Source: Conchiformibius steedae
Lineage (GTDB): Bacteria > Pseudomonadota > Gammaproteobacteria > Burkholderiales > Neisseriaceae
Assembly: GCF_014054725.1 (NCBI RefSeq)
Contig: NZ_CP059563.1
Span: forward strand, 124,001-188,000
Length of the DNA stretch: 64,000 nt
Reading direction: 5' to 3'
The notes under the pieces were generated by a model. It searched no databases. It was not told the origin of the DNA and was given only the letters and a program-made list of their open reading frames with translations. Made by a program: the position numbers and the translations under genes. How positions within the stretch are numbered: position 1 is the stretch's first letter; each line of letters opens with the position of its first letter. Below, piece by piece: positions 43,778-54,400 of this stretch.

Positions 43778-45160
43778 TTAACAACGCGCTTCTGCACCTT
43801 TGCGGGCGTAAAACCACCAGTTTAATAGCAAACACAACGCATAAAATACAATAAAGCCGATTAACGCACCGTTTACACTGCCCGTCAGTTCAATAGACGT
43901 GCCATAGCTTTTGGGGATAAAAAAGCCGCCGTAAGCCGCAAAAGCAGCGGTAAAGCCCACCACAGCCGCGCCTTCTTTGGTAGCGTTCAAACGCGCCTGT
44001 TCTTCACTCACCAAGCCTTGTTTGGCAAACTGCTGGTGCTGGTTTAAGAAAATAACCGGCACTTGCATAAAGGTTGAGCCGTTGCCGATGCCCGTCAGCG
44101 CAAACAAGGCAACAAAGCAGGCAAAAAAGCCCCAAAAATTACCGCCCTGCCCGTTTGTCGGCAAAAAGGCGATTACACCCGCCACCGCCACAATCATACC
44201 GGCAAACACCCATTGCGTTACTTTAGCACCGCTTTGAATTTTATCGGAAAGCCAACCGCCAAACGGTCGTGCCAATGCACCCACCAAAGGGCCGATAAAA
44301 GCGTATTTAACGGGGTCAATGCCGGAAAACTGGCTTTTGGTCAACAGCGGAAAACCTGCGGCAAAACCGATAAACGAGCCGAATGTACCCAAATACAGCA
44401 CGCACATAATCCAGTTGTGTTTTCTTTTGAAAATAACCGCTTGTTCTTTAAAACTGGCTTTGGCGCTGGCCAAGTCGTTCATGCCGAACCACGCTGCCAA
44501 AGTGGAAAGCACAATAAACGGCACCCACACAAAGCCTGCGTTTTGCAGCCAGATTTGTTTGCTGACGCCGTCTTTCGCCCATGTTTGCGCTTCACCGCCC
44601 AATGCACCGAATACGCCTGCGGTAATAATCAAAGGCACGACAAACTGCACCGCCGATACGCCCAAATTGCCCAAGCCTGCGTTTAAGCCCAAGGCTGTGC
44701 CTTTTTCGGCTTTGGGATAAAAAAAGCTGATGTTCGCCATGCTGGACGAAAAATTACCGCCGCCAAATCCGCACAATAATGCCAACAGCAACATCGTGCC
44801 GTAGCCCGTATCGGGGTTTTGTACGGCAAAGCCCAAACCCAGCGCAGGCAGCAGCAGGCTGGCGGTGGAAAGCACCGTCCATTTGCGCCCGCCGAATACC
44901 GGCACCATAAACGAGTAAAAAATCCGCAGCGTCGCGCCCGACAATGCCGGTACGGCAGCCAGCCAGAATAATTGGTTTTCGGTATATTTAAAGCCGATAT
45001 TGGGCAGATTGACCACCGCCACGCTCCACACCTGCCAAATGGCAAATGCCAGCAGCAGCGCGGGAATGGAAATCCACAAATTGCGTTTGGCAACTTTTTT
45101 GCCGGTACTGCGCCAAAATTCGGGGTCTTCGGGTTGCCAATGTTGAATAAGATGAGACAT
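43778..45160 (-). CDS. narK2: Nitrate/nitrite transporter, NarK2 type
   Basis: Major facilitator protein of 460 residues with 12 predicted TM helices, moving nitrate in and nitrite out. The nitrate signature 'GFGGGNFSSSMANISFFYP' and 'GLNAGLGNLGVSAVQFVVPL' are present, as is 'GIGNGSTFMQVPVIF' in the second half. The start MSHLIQHWQPEDPEFW at 45160 has CGGAG upstream and fits NarK-type N-termini. It is 20 bases after narK1. Confidence 0.9.
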   Translation of the reverse strand: MSHLIQHWQPEDPEFWRSTGKKVAKRNLWISIPALLLAFAIWQVWSVAVVNLPNIGFKYTENQLFWLAAVPALSGATLRIFYSFMVPVFGGRKWTVLSTASLLLPALGLGFAVQNPDTGYGTMLLLALLCGFGGGNFSSSMANISFFYPKAEKGTALGLNAGLGNLGVSAVQFVVPLIITAGVFGALGGEAQTWAKDGVSKQIWLQNAGFVWVPFIVLSTLAAWFGMNDLASAKASFKEQAVIFKRKHNWIMCVLYLGTFGSFIGFAAGFPLLTKSQFSGIDPVKYAFIGPLVGALARPFGGWLSDKIQSGAKVTQWVFAGMIVAVAGVIAFLPTNGQGGNFWGFFACFVALFALTGIGNGSTFMQVPVIFLNQHQQFAKQGLVSEEQARLNATKEGAAVVGFTAAFAAYGGFFIPKSYGTSIELTGSVNGALIGFIVFYALCLLLNWWFYARKGAEARC

Positions 45161-45179
45161 GATTACTCCGTTTTCAAAA

Positions 45180-46403
45180 TTAAGCCTTGGCTTTGGCTTT
45201 AAAAGAAAAGTGCATCCAAACCAGCGATACGCACACCGTGCCATACAGCAGCATAAACGATGTGGAACGCACGCCCGTCCAGTCTTCCAGCACGCCGAAC
45301 ATAATCGGCAGCAAGAAACCGCCCAAACCGCCTGCCAATCCGACAATACCCGATACCGCACCGATATTGGTCGGATAATCGTCTGCCACAAATTTAAACA
45401 CCGAAGCCTTACCCACCGCCGTGGCAATCCCCACCGCAAACATCAGTGCGGTAAACACATACACATTCAAACCGATGCTTAAAGCAATATCGCCGTTTTT
45501 ACCGTGAATCAGCAGCTCGGTTTGCGGATACGACAAAATAAAAAAGCACACCCAACACACCCACATCACCGCCCAAGTTACCTTGTATGCGCCGAATTTA
45601 TCCGACAAATAACCGCCAAACGCCCGCAACACCCCGCCGGGCAGCGAAAAACACGCCGCCAGCAAAGCCGCCGTTTGCAGGCTCAAACCGTATTCGCCCA
45701 CATAATACTTGGTCATCCACAAGGCCAAAGCCACATAACCGCCGAACACCACCGAATAATATTGGCTGTAACGCAACACACCGGGGTCTTTCAGCAAAGC
45801 CAGTTGGTCTTTTAAAGTAACGCTGGAAGAAGTCAGATGCTTGGGGTCGTGGTAGCTGGTAAACCAAAAAATAATGGCGGTTGCCAGCATAATCGCCGCA
45901 TACACATTCGGCACCAAAGTCCAAGTGCCTGCCGCAATCAAAGCAGGCGCAATAAATTTATTTAAGGCGCTGCCTGCATTGCCCGCACCAAACACACCCA
46001 TTGCCAAACCCTGCTGCTCTTTCGGAAACCAACGCGCCACATACGGCGTTCCCACCGAAAACGCCCCGCCTGCCAAGCCCATCACCAAACCAATCAGCAA
46101 AAACTGCCAATACGCATCGGCATACTGCATCAGAAAAATCGCCGGTACGCTCGCCATCATCAGGCAGAACATCACAATACGTCCGCCGAAACGGTCGGTC
46201 ATCATCCCCAACGGCACACGCACCAGTGACCCCGATAACACAGGCATCGCCGCCAAAATACCAAATTCGGTTTCGCTCAAACCCAACTGATTTTTAACGG
46301 GAATGCCCACCACCGCCAGCATCATCCACACCATAAAACACATGGTAAACGACCAAGTACTGCTCACCAGTACCGAATAGCGTTTATACTGCTCGGAAGC
46401 CAT
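45180..46403 (-). CDS. narK1: Nitrate transporter, NarK1 type
   Basis: Major facilitator protein of 407 residues with 12 predicted helices. 'VRVPLGMMTDRFGGR' between helices 2 and 3 and 'GLAGGAFSVGTPYVARWFP' are characteristic of NarK1, thought to act as a nitrate/proton symporter. The NarK1-NarK2 tandem, fused in Paracoccus, suggests complementary import and exchange. A long inverted repeat in its leader may hide the ribosome-binding site (see 46412-46485). Confidence 0.9.
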   Translation of the reverse strand: MASEQYKRYSVLVSSTWSFTMCFMVWMMLAVVGIPVKNQLGLSETEFGILAAMPVLSGSLVRVPLGMMTDRFGGRIVMFCLMMASVPAIFLMQYADAYWQFLLIGLVMGLAGGAFSVGTPYVARWFPKEQQGLAMGVFGAGNAGSALNKFIAPALIAAGTWTLVPNVYAAIMLATAIIFWFTSYHDPKHLTSSSVTLKDQLALLKDPGVLRYSQYYSVVFGGYVALALWMTKYYVGEYGLSLQTAALLAACFSLPGGVLRAFGGYLSDKFGAYKVTWAVMWVCWVCFFILSYPQTELLIHGKNGDIALSIGLNVYVFTALMFAVGIATAVGKASVFKFVADDYPTNIGAVSGIVGLAGGLGGFLLPIMFGVLEDWTGVRSTSFMLLYGTVCVSLVWMHFSFKAKAKA

Positions 46404-46411
46404 TCGGGTTT

Positions 46412-46485
46412 CCTGCCTTTCTGTAAGTTAAAACGCAACCTTACGCCGAAGCGTGCGGCGGCGCATTCGCAGAAAGACAGGCAGG
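46412..46485 (-). promoter_or_regulatory. Leader hairpin of narK1 overlapping the ribosome-binding site
   Basis: On the minus strand CCTGCCTGTCTTTCTG (46485-46470) can pair with CAGAAAGGCAGG (46423-46412), which contains the AGG of the narK1 ribosome-binding site about eight bases before the ATG. Confidence 0.45.
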
Positions 46486-46550
46486 CGCAAAGCATTGGTA
46501 TAAGCGTTTATAGTTATTTTGGCGGATATGACCACCCTGCCCGTTTACGC

Positions 46551-46593
46551 ACAAAAAAACAGCCTGAAAACGCATTTTTACGTTTTCAGGCTG
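46551..46593 (-). terminator. Pirin terminator built from paired uptake-type words
   Basis: Stem AGCCTGAAAACG / CGTTTTCAGGCT, followed on the minus strand by GTTTTTTTG. Confidence 0.88.
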
Positions 46594-46622
46594 CTTTATC
46601 AGGTAATTGATTGAACGGGCGG

Positions 46623-47363
46623 TTAGTTCAAAGGACGATTGGTGCTGGCTGCCACATCCAAAGGCACGTCCATCAACAGGATTTCGGCATCGGCAGTGGC
46701 TTCCACATCAAAGCCTTCCGCATCCCACACGCCCAAACCGTCGCGCTGTTTCAATTGCACGTCGCCGATTTTGGCTTCGCCTTTAATCACAAACACATAC
46801 ACTCCGTTGCCTGCACGTTTTACATCGTAACGTTTTTTCGTGCCTTTATCAAAACGCGCCAACGAGAACCAAGCATCTTGGTGAATCCATACGCCATCAT
46901 CATCAGGATTAGGTGACAGGATTTGTTGAAAATCATTGGGTTTCGCTTGGTCAGCAATGGTAATTTGCTGATAGCGCGGTTTTACAGCATTGTGGCGCGG
47001 CAGAATCCAAATTTGCAGGAATTTAACCGCTTGGTCAGCGTTAGCATTCATTTCGCTGTGGGTCACGCCTGTACCCGCAGACATCACTTGAATATCACCG
47101 TTGCGGATAATGCTGCCGTTACCCATGCTGTCGCGGTGCGCCAAGTCGCCGCTCAAAGGTACGGAAATAATTTCCATATCGCGGTGGGGGTGCGTGCCAA
47201 AGCCTTCGCCACCTTCTACAAAGTCGTCATTAATCACGCGCAATACGCCAAAGCCCATACGCTGGGGGTTATAGTAGTTAGCGAAGCTAAAAGTGTGGGC
47301 GCTTTTCAGCCAGCCATGATGTGCCATACCGCGAGAATCGGCTGCGTGGTAAACGGTTTGCAT
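46623..47363 (-). CDS. Pirin-family protein
   Basis: Cupin-type metalloprotein of 246 residues similar to E. coli YhhW, which has quercetinase activity. The metal-binding 'FGTHPHRDMEIISVPLSG' (His-X-His) and 'GTGVTHSE' match the pirin N-terminal cupin. The physiological substrate is unknown. It sits between the FNR-box membrane protein and narK1 on the same strand but has its own terminator. Confidence 0.88.
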   Translation of the reverse strand: MQTVYHAADSRGMAHHGWLKSAHTFSFANYYNPQRMGFGVLRVINDDFVEGGEGFGTHPHRDMEIISVPLSGDLAHRDSMGNGSIIRNGDIQVMSAGTGVTHSEMNANADQAVKFLQIWILPRHNAVKPRYQQITIADQAKPNDFQQILSPNPDDDGVWIHQDAWFSLARFDKGTKKRYDVKRAGNGVYVFVIKGEAKIGDVQLKQRDGLGVWDAEGFDVEATADAEILLMDVPLDVAASTNRPLN

Positions 47364-47496
47364 GATGATTTCCTTTATAATTGGTTGAGTATCTTTTTAA
47401 CACCCGCTTGCGGGCATCAACAGAACGCATTATAAGATAAACCATTGCGATACAAAAGAGTCTTTTATTAAACGCAATGTTTCCCAATAGGAAACC

Positions 47497-48207
47497 TTAA
47501 AGCCCGTTCTGTACCACGTCTATTTTATAACCCTTTAAAGTATTGTGATTAAAAAACACAAACGAATGGTTGTCGCGCATACAGCGTCCCAAAATATACA
47601 CATCGTGATTGCTTGCCAAAATATAGTAGGACTGCTTTTCAAAGACAATGCGGTCGTAAGTGGTGCGGAAATGCGGGCGCGTATAGCCGATGCCAAACGA
47701 CAGCAAAGTAAAATACAGAAAAAAAACGGCAGTAAACACAACGGAATATTGTTCGTTTGCCACCAAACACTTCCAATCCAAGGTAAAACGGTTACCCACA
47801 CGGTGCAGCAAAATGGAAGCAATCAGGGTAAACAACAGGTAATATTCCAACACCTGCTGCGGCAGATTGCCGATAAACAGATAAAATTCCAATGCCACTG
47901 GCCAAAAAAAGACGGATATCAACACGAAAATCCGTAAGCAGCCGATTTGTTGAAACAACAGGCTTTTTCGTACCTGCTGCAACAGCGCGTAGCCCAATAT
48001 ATATCCCGCCACCAATGCCAATGATGCCACGCACACATAAGCCAAACTGCGTGCCACTTGGTCGGGACCTTGATGGACGTGCCACCACGGATAGCCGTAA
48101 TACAAGGCTTGTCCCCAACCGTAACAATACGCCGTAGCCCAACCGGTAATACCCAGAAAAGCCACCGATATTGAAGAAGTAATCAATTTATTCCAACTGC
48201 TAATCAT
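47497..48207 (-). CDS. Multi-pass membrane protein of unknown function, behind an FNR-type box
   Basis: The 236-residue protein has about four TM helices (near 10-30, 50-72, 85-108 and 155-180) and a C-terminal hydrophilic domain ('YILASNHDVYILGRCMRDNH'). I do not recognise the family. Its ATG at 48207 lies about 92 bases from a perfect FNR box; a TTG at 48258 would add 17 residues but would leave almost no leader if FNR acts at -41. Its place between narI and pirin and that box suggest expression in low oxygen. Confidence 0.65.
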   Translation of the reverse strand: MISSWNKLITSSISVAFLGITGWATAYCYGWGQALYYGYPWWHVHQGPDQVARSLAYVCVASLALVAGYILGYALLQQVRKSLLFQQIGCLRIFVLISVFFWPVALEFYLFIGNLPQQVLEYYLLFTLIASILLHRVGNRFTLDWKCLVANEQYSVVFTAVFFLYFTLLSFGIGYTRPHFRTTYDRIVFEKQSYYILASNHDVYILGRCMRDNHSFVFFNHNTLKGYKIDVVQNGL

Positions 48208-48298
48208 TTGTTCATAGGTAAATTTCTGAATGAAAGGCAGTAATTTTATTACAGGCAACTAGATTTTCAAGGCTAATTGGTATTTTATTCTAGAAATT

Positions 48299-48312
48299 TT
48301 GATTTATATCAA
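48299..48312 (-). promoter_or_regulatory. FNR (anaerobic regulator) binding site
   Basis: TTGATTTATATCAA is a perfect TTGAT-N4-ATCAA palindrome. Positioned at -41.5 it would give a start near 48264 for the minus-strand membrane protein gene. No plus-strand gene follows. Confidence 0.75.
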
Positions 48313-48352
48313 AATTAACTGTATCTTAAGTCTATTTTATTGGAAATGGGGG

Positions 48353-48396
48353 CGAAAAAAACAACAGCCGGCTGAATGTTTTTCAGTCGGCTGTTT
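48353..48396 (-). terminator. narGHJI operon terminator
   Basis: Stem AACAGCCGGCTGAA / TTCAGTCGGCTGTT (one G-U type mismatch), followed on the minus strand by TGTTTTTTTC. Confidence 0.88.
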
Positions 48397-48442
48397 GAGG
48401 TTAAAAGCATATTGATTATCGTTGAAATTTTAATCAACCATA

Positions 48443-49126
48443 TTAACGGCGGCGCACCACCTGCCATGCGCGTCCCAAATAGCCCAAGCTGGCAAAACCG
48501 CTCCACACATGCACCATGCGGGTAAACGGGAAAATCAGGAAAAAGGTCATGCCCATAACAATATGCAGTTTAAACAGCAAATGGGTGTCTTCAATAAACT
48601 CCGCCGCACCACCGCGCAAGGTAACGATGTGTTGCGCCCATTTCATCAGTTTTACCATTTCGTGTCCGTCTGTGTGTCCCATGCTGACAAAAATGGTAAG
48701 CAAACCCAACACCAGCGTGGCAAGAATCCACAGCAACACCAGTTTGTCACGCCATGTGCTGTTGGCGGCGAGACGGTCGCATTTGAAGCGGCGGCGAATC
48801 AGCAGCAGCAAACCTGCCAGCGCGGTCAAACCGAACACGCCGCCCATCAGCATGGCAAAAATCTGTTTGGCACTGTGACTGATGCCCAGCAGCTCCCACA
48901 CCCACAGCGGTGTCAGCAGTCCGACCAGATGCCCGAAAAACACTGCCAGCACGCCGATGTGAAACAGGATATTGCCCAAACGCAAATCGCCTTCATACAA
49001 AATCTGGCTGGATTCGCTTTTCCACGAATACTGTTCGCGTTCAAAACGGAACAGGCTGCCGAGTAAAAACACGCTTAAGCAAATATAGGGGTAAATCCCA
49101 AAGAAAAATTGATGAAAAGTGTTCAT
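48443..49126 (-). CDS. narI: Respiratory nitrate reductase gamma subunit NarI
   Basis: Di-haem b membrane anchor that oxidises quinol and passes electrons to NarH. The 227-residue protein has five TM helices, beginning with 'FFFGIYPYICLSVFLLGSLF'. Conserved haem-ligand histidines occur in 'NILFHIGVLAVFFGHLVGLL' and 'HLLFKLHIVMGMTFF'. The ATG at 49126 has AAGGAG upstream, one base after narJ. Last gene of narGHJI. Confidence 0.96.
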   Translation of the reverse strand: MNTFHQFFFGIYPYICLSVFLLGSLFRFEREQYSWKSESSQILYEGDLRLGNILFHIGVLAVFFGHLVGLLTPLWVWELLGISHSAKQIFAMLMGGVFGLTALAGLLLLIRRRFKCDRLAANSTWRDKLVLLWILATLVLGLLTIFVSMGHTDGHEMVKLMKWAQHIVTLRGGAAEFIEDTHLLFKLHIVMGMTFFLIFPFTRMVHVWSGFASLGYLGRAWQVVRRR

Positions 49127-49127
49127 G

Positions 49128-49799
49128 TTAAGCTCCTTGGCGGGCAGGTGCGGCTGCCTGCGGGTAAAACTGTACGGTAGCGGTTTGCGGCTGCGGTTTG
49201 AGCAGGGGTTCAACGCCCGAAATATCTGCGCCGAAGGTTTCCATGGCTTCGTCCATATCGCGCACGGGCGGTTCAATCAACGGCTGCGCAGCAACGGGAC
49301 TGAGTGATGCCAAAGCTTCAAACAGCACGGCATAGGGCGAGGCGTTTTGGGCGAGTTTGCCGCCGATATGAGCAATCACATGAACGGCATCGCCCAACAG
49401 CTTGGCGGCGCGGTCGGCGGGAATCTGCGCCAAATATTCCAGCAGCGCAGGCAAGTAGTCGGGTAGTTCGTCGTCGCCCAACTCCCAACCGCTACTGCGG
49501 TATTCTTCCAGCAAATCCACCATGGCACTGCCGCGGTCGCGGTCTTCGCCATATACATGCTCAAAAATATACAGGGCATGGCTGCGGTTGCGGTCAAAGG
49601 TGGCGACATAGCTTTCCTGCCATTCGCGCAAACTGCTGTGTGCCACAGCGTCTAAAAAGCCGTCCAACGCCGCACGGTAAGCCTGCAAATCGGCGCAATC
49701 ATGTAAAAATTGGCGCAGTTCGGGCAAAGCTGCCTGAAGCTCGGCTTCGGGATAGCACAGCAGCACGGAAAACCATTGGTAAACGGGATTGCGTTCCAT
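49128..49799 (-). CDS. narJ: Nitrate reductase assembly chaperone NarJ
   Basis: Cytoplasmic chaperone of 223 residues needed for cofactor insertion into NarG. 'WFSVLLCYPEAELQAALPEL' near the N-terminus and 'ALYIFEHVYGEDRDRGSAMV' followed by DLLEEYRSSGWEL are NarJ signatures. It lies two bases after narH and one before narI. Confidence 0.95.
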   Translation of the reverse strand: MERNPVYQWFSVLLCYPEAELQAALPELRQFLHDCADLQAYRAALDGFLDAVAHSSLREWQESYVATFDRNRSHALYIFEHVYGEDRDRGSAMVDLLEEYRSSGWELGDDELPDYLPALLEYLAQIPADRAAKLLGDAVHVIAHIGGKLAQNASPYAVLFEALASLSPVAAQPLIEPPVRDMDEAMETFGADISGVEPLLKPQPQTATVQFYPQAAAPARQGA

Positions 49800-49801
49800 G
49801 A

Positions 49802-51361
49802 TTAGCGCACTCCGTTTTGACGGTTTTTCTCGGCATCTTTGCGCAGACCGTGAAAAATAATCGGCGTGCCTTTGCGTTTACCGAACAGGCTTTGTTCGCT
49901 TTCGCCGCCCGAACAGCCGTTGCCGAAAGTAAAGCCGCAGCTTGCTTTGTCGTCAAAGCTGTTTTCCACCATTTCTTTGTGGGAAGACGGAATCACAAAG
50001 CGGTCTTCATAATTGGCAATCGCCATAATCTGATACATGTCTTCCACCATTTCGGGGGTTAAGCCTGTGCCGTCCAAGGTTTGTGCCAAAGTTTCGCCGT
50101 GTACGGTTTGCCCGCGCTTAAAGCGGCGCATGGCAATCATGCGTTCCAAAGCGGCTTTAATCGGCTCTACTTTGCCTGCGGTCAGCAAATTCGCCAGATA
50201 GCGCAGGGGAATACGCATTTCATCTACGCTGGGGATAATGCCGTTTTCGCCCACCAAGCCGTTTTCAATGGCAGACTGAATCGGCGACAGCGGCGGGATA
50301 TACCACACCATCGGCAGGGTGCGGTATTCGGGATGCAGCGGAAAAGCGACTTTCCATTCCATTGCCATTTTGTACACGGGCGAATTTTTCGCCGCGTCCA
50401 ACCAGCTTTGGCTGATGCCTTGTTTCAGGGCTTCGCGCTGTACTTCGGGGTCGTGCGGATTAAGGAACAAGCCCAGTTGCTGTTCATACAAATCCTGCGG
50501 GTTTTCTACCGATGCGGCTTGCTCGATTTTGTCGGCATCGTACAGCAGCACACCCAAATAGCGGATGCGTCCGACACAGGTTTCGGAACATACGGTGGGT
50601 TGTCCGCCTTCAATGCGCGGATAGCAGAAAGTGCATTTTTCGGCTTTGCCTGACGTCCAGTTGTAATAGATTTTTTTGTAGGGGCAGCCTGAAACACACA
50701 TACGCCAGCCGCGACATTTGTCTTGGTCAATCAAAACAATGCCGTCGTCTTCGCGTTTGTAAATGCTGCCTGAAGGACAGGAAGCGATACAGGTGGGGTT
50801 TAAGCAGTGTTCGCACAGGCGCGGTAGGTACATCATAAAGGTCTGCTCAAACGCGGCGTGCATTTCTTTTTGAATGCCTTCAAACAATACGTCTTTGGCG
50901 CGTTTTTCAAATTCGCCTGCCAAATCGTCTTCCCAGTTCGGTCCCCATTCAATCTTGTCCATTTTTTTACCGGTCAGCACCGATACGGGACGGGCAGTGG
51001 GCGGGGTGTTCATTTTCGGGGCGTTTTGCAGATGCTCGTAGTCGTAGGTAAACGGCTCGTAATAGTCGTCAATCTGCGGCATATTGGGGTTGGCAAAAAT
51101 ATTGGCGAGGATTTTCAGCTTGCCGCCCTGCTTGGGAACAAGTTTGCCGTCGGGTTTGCGCACCCAGCCGCCGTTCCATTTTTCTTGGTCTTCCCAGTTT
51201 TTGGGAAAACCGATGCCAGGCTTGGTTTCCACATTGTTAAACCACGCATATTCCACGCCGTCGCGGCTGGTCCACACGTTTTTGCAGGTAACGGAGCAGG
51301 TGTGGCAGCCGATACATTTGTCCAAATTCAGCACCATGCCGACTTGCGCTCTGATTTTCAT
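49802..51361 (-). CDS. narH: Respiratory nitrate reductase beta subunit NarH
   Basis: Electron-transfer subunit of 519 residues with three [4Fe-4S] clusters and one [3Fe-4S] cluster. The four cysteine groups are visible: 'CIGCHTCSVTCKNVW', 'CEHCLNPTCIASCPSG', 'CRGWRMCVSGCPYKK' (Trp in place of a Cys gives the 3Fe cluster) and 'CTFCYPRIEGG...CSETC'. It carries no signal peptide and faces the cytoplasm with NarG. Confidence 0.97.
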   Translation of the reverse strand: MKIRAQVGMVLNLDKCIGCHTCSVTCKNVWTSRDGVEYAWFNNVETKPGIGFPKNWEDQEKWNGGWVRKPDGKLVPKQGGKLKILANIFANPNMPQIDDYYEPFTYDYEHLQNAPKMNTPPTARPVSVLTGKKMDKIEWGPNWEDDLAGEFEKRAKDVLFEGIQKEMHAAFEQTFMMYLPRLCEHCLNPTCIASCPSGSIYKREDDGIVLIDQDKCRGWRMCVSGCPYKKIYYNWTSGKAEKCTFCYPRIEGGQPTVCSETCVGRIRYLGVLLYDADKIEQAASVENPQDLYEQQLGLFLNPHDPEVQREALKQGISQSWLDAAKNSPVYKMAMEWKVAFPLHPEYRTLPMVWYIPPLSPIQSAIENGLVGENGIIPSVDEMRIPLRYLANLLTAGKVEPIKAALERMIAMRRFKRGQTVHGETLAQTLDGTGLTPEMVEDMYQIMAIANYEDRFVIPSSHKEMVENSFDDKASCGFTFGNGCSGGESEQSLFGKRKGTPIIFHGLRKDAEKNRQNGVR

Positions 51362-51449
51362 ATTCAGTGTTCCTTCATTTGTTTTATCGGTTTGTTTGGC
51401 GGGATTCAGGCAGCAGCCGTTCCTTACGCGCTGCCTGAAACACCCTGTT

Positions 51450-54400
51450 TTAAGCGGGTTCGTCCAACCAATCCACCTTGTTCATTTTGCGTACAATCAC
51501 CCACTCATCACGGTTTGCGCCCACCGTGCCGTAGTAGTTGAAACCGTAAGACTGCTGCGCGTAACCGCCAATCATGTGCGTGGGCTTCAGCACTGTGCGC
51601 GTAACCGAATTGTGAATACCGCCGCGTTTGCCCGACATTTCTGCCCCCGGCACATTCACGATTTTTTCCTGCGCGTGATACATCAGAATCATCGTTTCGG
51701 GAATGCGCTGGCTCACCACCGCGCGCGCGGTAATCGTCCCGTTCAGGTTAAACACTTCCACCCAATCATTGTCGGCAATGCCTGCTTTTTTCGCATCGCT
51801 TTCGCTAATCCACACATGCGGACCGCCGCGCGACAAAGTCAGCATCCGCAAATTGTCGGAATAAGTGCTGTGAATGCCCCATTTTTGGTGTGGCGTTAAA
51901 AAGTTCAGCGTGATTTCTTTATTGCCGTTAGGCTGTTTGCCCAACAGCTTGGCAGTGGTTTTCAAATCCACCGCAGGTTTGTACACACAAAAGCCCTCGC
52001 CAAACGCCCGCATCCACTGATGGTCCTGATAAAACTGCTGGCGACCCGTTAAAGTGCGCCACGGAATCAGCTCATGCACATTGGTGTAACCCGCGTTGTA
52101 GCACACTTCCTCGCTTTCCACGCCCGACCAAATCGGCGACGACACAATCTTGCGCGGTTGCGCCTGAATATCGCGGAAACGGATTTGCGTGTGTTCGCTG
52201 GACACCACCAGATGCGTGTGGTCGCGCCCCGTTGCCTTGCCCAAAGCCTGCCACGCCTTCATCGCCACATGACCGTTGGTTTCGGGCGCAAGGGTTAAAA
52301 TCATTTCGGCAGCGTCAATCGCCGTATCCAGCTTGGGCTGACCTTTGCCCGCGCCTTCGCTGCGCACACCGTTTAACTTACGCAGAAATTCCACTTCATG
52401 CCCTGTCTGCCACGCCAAACCTTTGCCGTTATTGTTTACTTTTTCCAGCAACGGACCTAAAGACGTGAATTTGTCGTAAATCGCGCCGTAATCGCGCTCT
52501 ACTACGGTCATGGCGGGCATGGTTTTGCCGGGAATCGGCTCACATTCGCCCAATTTCCAGTCTTTCGGGTCAAACGGCTGCCCCATTTCCTGCGGGCTGT
52601 CGTGCATTAAAGGCGTTAGGACAATATCTTGGCGCACGCCCAAATAGTCTTTTGCCAGCTCGGAAAAACGTTTTGCCAAGCCTTTGTAGATTTCCCAGTC
52701 GGTTTTGCTTTGCCACAACGGATTAACGGCTTCGGACAGGGGGTGGATAAACGGGTGCATATCCGAGGTGTTCAAATCGTCTTTTTCATACCAAGTGGCG
52801 GTAGGCAGCACCACATCGCCGTATAAGCAGGTGGTGGACATGCGGAAATCCAGCACGGTCAGCAAATCCAGTTTGCCTTCGGCGGCGGGGCGCACGGTGA
52901 TTTCGCTGGGGGTGATGCACTCGTTTTCTTCGCTCATCACGGCGTTTTGCGTACCCAGCAGGTATTTGAGGAAGTATTCGTGCCCTTTGCCTGACGAACC
53001 GAGAATATTGGAACGCCATACAAACAGGTTGCGCGGGAAGTTTTGCGGATTATCGGGGTCGTTGCACGCCATATCCAATGAACCGTCTTTGAGTTTGGAT
53101 ACGGTGTATTCCACGGGGTCGCGCCCTGCGGTTTTTGCCTGTTGGACAATATCTAGGGGATTTGCGCCCAGTTGCGGGGCGGAAGGCAGCCAACCCATGC
53201 GCTCGGCTTTGGCGTTGTAGTCAATCATGGACATTTGCGCCAATTTGCCGTCTGCACTGGGGGCAAGGATTTCGTTGATGCCGAGTTTTTCGTGCCGCCA
53301 CTGGCTGGTGTGGGCGTAAAAGAAAGATGTGCCGTTCATTTGGCGCGGCGGACGGTGCCAGTCCAAACCGAATGCCAAAGGCGCCCAACCGCTTTGCGGA
53401 CGCAGTTTTTCCTGTCCCACATAATGACACCAGCCGCCGCCCGATTTACCGATACAGCCGCACATCATCAGCATATTGATGATGCTGCGGTAGTTCATGT
53501 CCATGTGGTACCAGTGGTTCAAACCCGCACCCACAATCACCATGCTGCGTCCTTCGGTATCGTGGGCGTTTTGGGCAAACTCGCGTGCCACGCGAATCAC
53601 CATTTCGGGTTTCACGCCGGTGTGTTTTTCCTGCCAAGCGGGGGTGTAGGGTTTGTCGTCAAAATAATCGCGGGCGCAGTTTTCATCGTTTAAACCGTGT
53701 TCTACGCCATAATTTGCCAACATCAGGTCAAATACGGTGGCAACCAAGGTTTCGCTGCCGTCTGCCAAGCGGATTTTTTTTACAGGCACTTTGCGGTACG
53801 CCATCTCGCCGTGTTCGCCGCCAAAATAGGCAAAACCGACCGATACGACTTCATCGGCATGGTTTTTCAGGCTCAAAGCTGCCTGAACGTCTTGGTCTTG
53901 GGCGCGGCTTTCCAAATTCCATTTGCGGCTGCCGTCCCAGCGGAAACCGATGGAACCGTTGGGCGCAATCAGTTTGCCCGTGTTGTCGTCCACCGCCAGC
54001 ACTTTCCATTCGGGGTTTTTGTCTTCGTTAAACTGATTATCCAAATGGGAAGCGCGTAAGAAATATTCAGGCAGCCAGTTCTTGCCGTCTTCGGCAGCCT
54101 GTAGGCGCACCAGCATGGGCATATCGGTTAAACGGCGCACATAATCGGTAAAGTAAGGCGAAGGATTATCTACATGAAATTCTTTTAAAATCACATGACC
54201 CATTGCCATTGCCAAAGCGGCATCCGTGCCTTGCTTGGGCGCAAGCCAAATATCGCCGAACTTCGCCATCTCGCCAAAATCGGACGACACGGCAACGGTT
54301 TTCGTGCCTTTGTAGCGCACTTCGGTGTAAAAGTGGGCATCGGGGGTGCGCGTCATCGGGATATTGGAACCCCATACCATCAGATAACCGGCGTTGTACC

